Of a stretch of 64,000 bases of DNA, positions 61,184 to 64,000 are shown in pieces. The stretch comes from Oenanthe sinensis. Its lineage: Eukaryota > Streptophyta > Magnoliopsida > Apiales > Apiaceae. The position numbers and the translations under genes are program-made. The notes below the pieces were generated by a model. It made no database searches, was not told the origin of the DNA, and saw only the letters and a program-made list of their open reading frames with translations. The DNA lies in the NCBI GenBank assembly GCA_028671895.1, contig CM053810.1, positions 58,591,501-58,655,500 on the forward strand, written 5' to 3'. Position 1 is the first letter of the stretch. Each line of letters opens with the position of its first letter.

Positions 61184-61447
61184 CTAATTTGTTTTTTGAA
61201 AAATATGTCCCAAATTTTTTCGGATCCCGGGCGGTTGGCCTGATTTGAAGCAAACTTACCGGTAATGTCACAATTTCATTATCACCTCGTGCAGTGTAGA
61301 TGGTTAACTTATGCATGGTAAATTGACCATCTACACGTTGAAAACATAAGTGAGCATCGAGCTAGGTTATAATGTATAAGTAATTTATAAGTAGCTACTA
61401 CTAGAAAACAGATCAAAACTTACCAATAGTATCGGTCAGAAATAATA
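60874..61447. other. AT-rich intergenic DNA with a microsatellite
   Basis: Apart from the (TA)n run at 61125-61179, gatcccgggcggttggcc near 61220 looks like a transposon end that may pair with the cagagccgtttctgac stretch near 59824. No gene. Confidence 0.4.
61125..61179. repeat. (TA)n microsatellite
   Basis: About 27 uninterrupted AT dinucleotides. Confidence 0.95.
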
Positions 61448-62545
61448 GAGTAATTGACACTTTGCGCCCCATTTCTTTGATAATTTTGTCAATATAGTCT
61501 CATACTTTAAATCGTGTCATATTGCATCCCTTAACTTTTGTTCTCCATTCAATTTGTATTTTTTTACTAATCGTCTAATGTCAAGGGGAATGTTAAAGAG
61601 TCAAGGGATTTCATTAGAATTTATCAGTATATTTGTGTACAATACTCCCCCTCTTTTATTCATTTCTAATTCCATCCATTCCGATCGTCTCTCTAAACCC
61701 TAAATCCGTATTCTAAAAATGCAAGGTCGATTAAGGCTTCTTGTTGGTGACATACCCATTTGCGCTGAAATTTCTATATATAGAAAAGAGGTTCCAGAAG
61801 AGATGTTGAAATTCATATCGTTGCTAAACCTACTCTAAGTGATGGGTGTGAAATATCAGCTTATGAGGAGGCATATAATTGTTTTCATTGCTATTATAAA
61901 TAACCTTACAATTTCAAATTAGAGAATTCATATTTTGTTTAGTGAGAATAATGAAAAATCAAGTCAAAACCAAATAAAAAAAGTCAAGGTATAGTAGCTC
62001 CGTTTTTATACTCATCTCTGTGTTTACTCCCAATGGAATGAAGAGCTCCCCCCTCTTCGACACACCACTGACCAACTCCTAGTTCTTTTTCGAGCTTATT
62101 GATCCTTCGTAGCAGTCCTAAAATTATTATACTTCCACATTCACAAATAGGTTGATCCGACCATTAAAAATAATTGCATCTCTGACATACACAACCCAAG
62201 AAATGACGACCCGTATTTCACTCGTCCATGCGTTCGCCGAGCGGCAGGCGCACCACAATCACACTAATAAGCCATGTTTGATTCTATTATATTTAAAAAT
62301 AAGTATAGGATTTTTAATTTTATGAAGATGTGATATACATACCCACGCTCAGGTTATGTATGTCGATTCTAGCTGTTAAAATTTTTTAATTCCATTAATA
62401 TCCCTTTACATTAGACGGTGTTAGTAAAAAAAGTACAAATCAAAGTGAGAATAAAAGATAGGGGATACAATATGCCAAGATTTAAAGTATTAGATCAAAT
62501 TGACAAAATCACCAAAGGAAAGGAATGCAAAGTGTCAATTACTTA
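61448..62545. mobile_element. Mutator-like element with gene-like filler (possible Pack-MULE)
   Basis: The two ends are inverted repeats of about 150 bp. Left: GTAATTGACACTTTGC and onward. Right, read inward: GTAATTGACACTTTGC, then similar through the taatgt/attaga region. AAATAATA stands directly outside both ends (61440-61447 and 62546-62553), close to the 9-bp duplication of Mutator-like elements. The middle contains a CTAAACCCTAAATCC leader and an ATG at about 61719 opening MQGRLRLLVGDIPICAEISI and some 20 further codons, which looks like a captured gene start. No transposase is present. Confidence 0.6.
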
Positions 62546-64000
62546 AAATAATAATCTAACTTTCTATCCGTCCAGGTACACCGTCATGCACTGTCGAGTC
62601 CATAAATCACACAAGTACACATGTAAACATAATACTTACGGATAAAAGATAGTTCGGTTTTGTTTTTAGGTGCCCTCACTTCTAACATCACCATTGTCAT
62701 TACTCATTGCATAAGTATCAAATCCCGTATCAACTATTTTATTTTCCTACCACTCTTTATAGTACTCTCGAAGCTAAAATTTGCTAATATTCCTATTACT
62801 CTCCGTCCGTATCGATATAATTAAATTTTAGGGAATGTGTATGATATGTCTCAAATTAATGAACTACTTTATGAATATAATTTTTTTTATTCAATAATTA
62901 TAAATATGTTCCATGATTAATTTTAAATTCATATCTAACTTATATAAATATACTTAAGTTATAAATATTAATATTTGTCTATTAAATATAACTAGAATAT
63001 ATGGCCCTAATATCATATATAATTAGGTTTTAAAAGATCACGTAAAATATTTACGTCAATTATTTTGTTACGTGTGTAAACTCCCGCCCAATATTACATC
63101 TCACTCCTCTCAGAATTATGGATAAAATGCAAGAGATTAATTCCTCCAATCCTAAGACGGATTCAAATTTAACTTCAATGGTTTGTAACCCACATGTTAA
63201 GTATATAATATCTAAAAAGTTAGTTTTTCAATCATCCATGATAACATACACTCCAGGAAAAGCCCACGTTTGATTGAAAAAGTTAACATATTAAAGGAAA
63301 GGGAAAGTGTTTTAAAGATGGTACTGGATTTTAAAAGTCATGGTAAAAAGTCTACTGAATTTCGCGTTACAAGTAATCAATTAAGGTTTTGCAAATATGG
63401 ATATTGGTGGCCTAGATCTGAATTTCTGAAATTTGGTTTCTGAAAAAGTTAATAATGTTGAATTAGCATTTAGTGCGATTAAAGAATCAATTATATATTT
63501 TGAGAATTTTAATGGAAATGATTGTCGATCAACCACGTACACCGTGGAGTCAACACTCAATGTACACTGAAGGTGAAGATGAGAGAGATTGAGATGAGTT
63601 TTTTTTATCATTTTAGCATGAAATTGATTTATTTTATTTTTATCATAAATTAATTTATTTAATTCATTTGTTGGTAAAAAAAAGGTTATATATGTCATTT
63701 AAAAATAATAAAGTGGTGAAGTTAATCATAGTTAATTTAAAATTATAAATATTTTGAATAGATGATATATTTATAAATATAATTATAAATGGGATATATT
63801 AGTAAATCAATTTTTAAAATTGGAAAAAAAAATCTAAATTTTATCATCTTTTAACAATTTTTACATGTATGATATTTAGTTCGCGAGATTCTTATGCATA
63901 CAACAAGCATGTCTATACTCATTTGTGGGGTAGCAGGGGAGTGGAACTTGAGACCCCCGCCGATCAATACCATGATAAGTAAACAACTCGTTTAAAACTT
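62546..64000. other. AT-rich right end of the window, no gene seen
   Basis: The 105-codon minus-strand ORF at 63381-63698 is Ile/Lys/Asn/Ser-rich, without domain or splice support. No repeat ends or RNA genes were recognised. Confidence 0.4.

Noticed and set aside
63381..63698. 105-codon minus-strand ORF
   Set aside because: AT-rich composition, no domain, no splice or leader signals; left out as a gene.
1..64000. CRISPR arrays, rRNA or tRNA genes, operons
   Set aside because: Nothing of the kind is visible; the window is plant nuclear DNA and the repeated words in LTRs lack regular repeat-spacer structure.

Overview
The window is nuclear DNA of a flowering plant, most likely a eudicot. It shows AT-rich intergenic DNA, GT-AG introns of very uneven length, and plant-specific protein families: a VAL-type B3 repressor, a PPR protein and G-type lectin receptor kinases. 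It also holds Stowaway MITEs, Helitrons, a TRIM and a Sirevirus-type Ty1/copia element. I cannot name the species.

Layout: (1) 1-6.2 kb: the 5' half of a minus-strand VAL/HSI2-like repressor gene that runs off the left edge. Its 3.9-kb first intron holds a TRIM and several Stowaway-like MITEs. (2) 6.2-24 kb: mobile and duplicated DNA. A Helitron is followed by a 2.3-kb block (A) whose relative (B) lies at 18.8-23.4 kb. Between them sits a 6.86-kb copia element with two 1240-bp LTRs and a perfect 5-bp target duplication. It has lost gag, protease and most of integrase, but keeps RT/RNase H and an extra ORF in the env position. (3) 24-30 kb: a short exon-like ORF beside a Helitron, a small acidic gene related to blocks A and B, and a 1.76-kb element with Stowaway-type ends. 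That element carries the 5' end of a LEUNIG gene plus a 127-codon acidic ORF. (4) 30.4-41.8 kb: a ten-exon sphingosine kinase gene on the minus strand. All splice sites are preserved but three coding frameshifts are present, and a solo LTR sits in its largest intron. (5) 42.5-43.7 kb: a single-exon P-class PPR gene, divergent from the kinase gene. (6) 44.2-58.6 kb: a tandem array of three G-type lectin S-receptor-like kinases on the minus strand. Two are open throughout (850 and 853 aa by my exon model). The third, farthest upstream, is a pseudogene whose kinase lost the ATP-anchoring lysine. (7) 58.6-64 kb: mostly mobile DNA, including a Helitron and a Mutator-like element with ~150-bp inverted ends and gene-like filler.

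The genes do not form a pathway. The VAL protein would act in Polycomb-linked repression, the lipid kinase in sphingolipid signalling, the PPR protein probably in mitochondria, and the receptor kinases at the plasma membrane. The most unusual content is gene-fragment capture by DNA transposons and the strongly deleted but apparently young copia element. Exon borders were placed by hand from splice consensus, reading frame and family conservation; no alignment or database search was run.
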